Source: Daejeonella rubra (lineage in GTDB: Bacteria; Bacteroidota; Bacteroidia; Sphingobacteriales; Sphingobacteriaceae). Taken from it: 6,217 nt of DNA. The notes beneath the pieces are model-generated. The model was not told the DNA's origin. It saw only the letters and a list, made by a program, of their open reading frames with translations, and made no database searches. The DNA is taken from assembly GCF_900103545.1 (NCBI RefSeq), contig NZ_FNHH01000055.1, forward strand, positions 1-6,217, read 5' to 3'. This document shows, in pieces, positions 4,687-6,217 of the stretch (the first letter of the stretch is position 1; every line of letters starts with the position of its first letter). The position numbers and the translations under genes were made by a program.

Positions 4687-5938
4687 ATCTGTTCCTGATC
4701 TTTCTCCAAACGAGAAAGACTGGAAAGATATGGAGCACCTTTTGAAAGATCAGCCTAAAAGCAGGCCTGTTATTGCATGGCTTTACTGGCCTGCAGGAGT
4801 TGCTGCGGCTTTACTTATTTTCTTTTCAGTCTGGTTTTATGACAACTCCAAAGTTGCACCTGTACCACAGGCACAAAACAAAATACCCGAAAAAGCAGTT
4901 GAACCGAATTTAACAAAACAAAACCCGGCTCAGACGCAAAGCAAACTACCTGCAAAAGAAGTTGAACTGGCTATTACAAAACAGAGTCCCAATCAGCTCC
5001 TTAGCAGAGTCAGGCTGAAATACCCTAAAAAAATTACCGCAATACCTTTAGAATCTGAACAAAACACATTACTGTCTTCCCTGAGCATCAAACCGATTTT
5101 CAAGGCTGATGCTCAGGACAACCAGATCATGAAGCCTGAAGTACTTAAGGATAGCATAGCTGCTATTAATGCAGAATTGCTTCAGGAAATCAATACGCAG
5201 GAGGCGATCGTGCTGAATACAGAACCTACAATTATTGCTGATCAGGCCACACAGAAACCAGATAGCATCCCTTCAAAGAAAAAGCTTGAAATTTCGTATC
5301 CAACTAAAAAATGGGGAATCAGCATGGCATTTGCATCCGATTTTAACTCAGTTAACGGAATCACTAACAGTCTCTTTGGATATAGCCTTGGAATGGGAAT
5401 CAATTACAAGATCACTAAAACCATTTCTGCTTCAACTGGCCTGTACTATTCGCAAAAACAATACACTTCAGATAAAGCATCTTATAAAACTCAGGAGAAA
5501 CCTTTTGCTACCTGGACAAGCTATTCAAAAAAGATCGAAGCAGACTGCAAAGTGATCGATATTCCTCTAAATCTCAATCTATTGGTCAAAAGCGGACCTG
5601 AGACTAACTTATTGGCCTCTGCCGGACTATCATCTTATTTCATGCTTTCAGAGAAGTATAACTTCATTTACAATCCCACACCAGCCTACCCTGCCAGCGG
5701 CAGGTCATACACAATAAAAAATTCAAACAAGCATGTTTTGAGTGTGATCAATTTAGCTGTCGGATTGGAAAAGCCACTAACTAAACAGAGCAGTATTATC
5801 ATACAGCCTTATGCCAAATTGCCCCTAACAGGTATCGGACAAGGCGAAACAGATCTGAGATCTTTCGGTTTAGGCTTACAGCTAAACTATTCCATGAAGA
5901 AAAAAGCTAAGTTTTTCGGATCGGGAAGGGAAAAGTAA
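4634..5938 (+). CDS. Putative anti-sigma/envelope sensor: cytosolic head, TM helix, outer-membrane beta-barrel
   Basis: A 434-residue protein with an unusual mixed architecture. Residues 1-46 are hydrophilic and carry the pattern FFKQALESVPDLSPNEKDW, then KDMEHLL, common at the N-terminus of Bacteroidota sigma-associated membrane proteins. Residues 48-69 (WLYWPAGVAAALLIFFSVWFY) form one membrane helix, preceded by K38, K42 and R44, so the head should face the cytosol. Residues 70-224 are a Pro/Gln/Lys-rich periplasmic linker containing a 21-residue tandem duplication. From about 225 to 420 there are alternating amphipathic strands (KKWGISMAFASDFNS, FGYSLGMGINYKITK, ISASTGLYYSQKQY, VIDIPLNLNLLVKSG, FGLGLQLNYSMKK) like a PorT/OmpA-type 8-strand outer-membrane barrel. 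It overlaps the sigma gene by 53 bp in another frame, implying co-expression and probably coupled translation. The head is short for an anti-sigma domain and has no motif I recognise, so anti-sigma activity is inferred from context. The start at 4634 keeps the head motif; Met33 (4730) would lose it. Confidence 0.8.
   Translation: MNNLNPNKTDTFFKQALESVPDLSPNEKDWKDMEHLLKDQPKSRPVIAWLYWPAGVAAALLIFFSVWFYDNSKVAPVPQAQNKIPEKAVEPNLTKQNPAQTQSKLPAKEVELAITKQSPNQLLSRVRLKYPKKITAIPLESEQNTLLSSLSIKPIFKADAQDNQIMKPEVLKDSIAAINAELLQEINTQEAIVLNTEPTIIADQATQKPDSIPSKKKLEISYPTKKWGISMAFASDFNSVNGITNSLFGYSLGMGINYKITKTISASTGLYYSQKQYTSDKASYKTQEKPFATWTSYSKKIEADCKVIDIPLNLNLLVKSGPETNLLASAGLSSYFMLSEKYNFIYNPTPAYPASGRSYTIKNSNKHVLSVINLAVGLEKPLTKQSSIIIQPYAKLPLTGIGQGETDLRSFGLGLQLNYSMKKKAKFFGSGREK
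4871..4996 (+). repeat. 63-bp (21-residue) tandem duplication in the periplasmic linker
   Basis: Residues 80-100 and 101-121 of the barrel protein align one to one: QNKIPEKAVE..LTKQNPAQ against QSKLPAKEVE..ITKQSPNQ, with 11 identical positions. The two 63-bp DNA halves (4871-4933 and 4934-4996) are also similar. The duplication lengthens the Lys/Gln/Pro-rich spacer between membrane helix and barrel. Confidence 0.8.
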
Positions 5939-5970
5939 ATTGTTTTGAGGAAAGCCCTTCTGAAATAGAG

Positions 5971-6012
5971 AACCACCCCCCTTAATTCCCCAGCGGTGGA
6001 CACTGGGAGGTT
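5971..6012 (+). terminator. C/G-rich hairpin after the sigma operon, possible terminator
   Basis: AACCACCC (5971-5978) pairs with GGGAGGTT (6005-6012) with one mismatch. Competing internal pairs are CCACC (5973-5977) with GGTGG (5995-5999), and CCCAG (5989-5993) with CTGGG (6003-6007). It begins 32 bp after the stop codon and is followed by AGAGAAATTTTATTG, which is moderately T-rich. It may end the sigma/anti-sigma transcript, though it also looks like a degenerate dispersed repeat. Confidence 0.4.
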
Positions 6013-6120
6013 AGAGAAATTTTATTGTAATCTAAATTATCAATTCATTAATGCATTTTCCCTCAAGGTGGTGTGATTACCAATCAGTATTTTCGATCTG
6101 AATTCCCCTCTGGTTGGTGT
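5984..6120. repeat. Three degenerate C-run/GGTGG repeat units
   Basis: Three 20-base units follow the same plan: a TTCCC run, three or four variable bases, then GGTGG or GGTTGG. They lie at 5984-6003, 6056-6075 and 6101-6120. They resemble decayed copies of the C-rich hairpin repeats (CCCCTC..GAGGGG type) scattered between genes in many Sphingobacteriales genomes. The family assignment rests on memory of such repeats. Confidence 0.4.
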
Positions 6121-6131
6121 TTTCCTTTAGA

Positions 6132-6182
6132 CTTGTAAAAGTAAAACAGAGTATAGAACTTGTGTTTTACAATAGTTACAAG
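6132..6182. repeat. Interrupted inverted repeat (hairpin)
   Basis: GTAAAACA (6141-6148) pairs perfectly with TGTTTTAC (6163-6170) around a 14-nt loop. The outer arms CTTGTAA (6132-6138) and TTACAAG (6176-6182) also pair perfectly, separated by an asymmetric internal loop (2 against 5 nt). There is no following U-tract, so it looks more like an operator or a structured leader for a gene beyond the right edge than a terminator. No reading frame is associated with it in the window. Confidence 0.5.
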
Positions 6183-6217
6183 GGCAAAGGCAAATTAAGG
6201 TGTTCTCCGGGAATTAA

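Noticed and set aside
5235..5555. Plus-strand 106-codon frame inside the barrel protein gene
   Set aside because: It is in another frame of a gene whose strands are clearly readable, and its sequence has no recognisable domain or signal.

Overview
The window looks like chromosomal DNA of a Bacteroidota bacterium, most likely of the Sphingobacteriales (Pedobacter/Mucilaginibacter type). The evidence is the very characteristic ParC sequence, an AT-rich genome without clear Shine-Dalgarno sites, a TAnnTTTG-type -7 promoter element, and an ECF sigma gene paired with a 'short cytosolic head, one membrane helix, outer-membrane barrel' protein. The genus is inferred from remembered sequence style, not from a search.

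Layout. (1) 1-92 resembles the end of an insertion sequence. It finishes in a GGCTGTTGCACAAC-type terminus (read on the minus strand) and contains nested inverted repeats. (2) 73-408 (minus) is the first ~105 codons of a TolC-family outer-membrane efflux protein, cut off at that junction. A good -7 promoter element lies just upstream and overlaps an alternative start, so the protein probably begins at the Met at 408. (3) 430-767 is non-coding: the tolC promoter with CAATTG operator-like repeats, and a strong 16-bp hairpin at the 3' end of the next gene. (4) 768-3797 (minus) is a complete topoisomerase IV subunit A (ParC) of 1009 aa. Its long acidic tail contains 31-residue repeats and ends exactly in QLGLF, a canonical sliding-clamp-binding pentapeptide. 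(5) 3798-4047 is a divergent intergenic region with weak promoter-like elements and an imperfect inverted repeat. (6) 4048-4686 (plus) is an ECF sigma factor, apparently starting at TTG. (7) 4634-5938 (plus) overlaps the sigma gene by 53 bp and encodes the likely membrane regulator, with a cytosolic head, one TM helix, a periplasmic linker and a predicted 8-strand outer-membrane barrel. (8) 5939-6217 is non-coding, with degenerate C-rich/GGTGG repeat units and two hairpins.

How the parts work together. The sigma factor and its overlapping partner form a two-gene signalling unit. The partner's architecture suggests one polypeptide linking the outer membrane to the cytosol. ParC is a separate, divergently transcribed housekeeping gene; its partner parE is not in the window. 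The tolC fragment is unrelated to both and probably inactive as it stands.

The two observations I consider most worth testing are the C-terminal clamp motif of ParC on a repeat-containing tether, and the envelope-spanning putative anti-sigma protein. No CRISPR array, tRNA or rRNA gene was seen.
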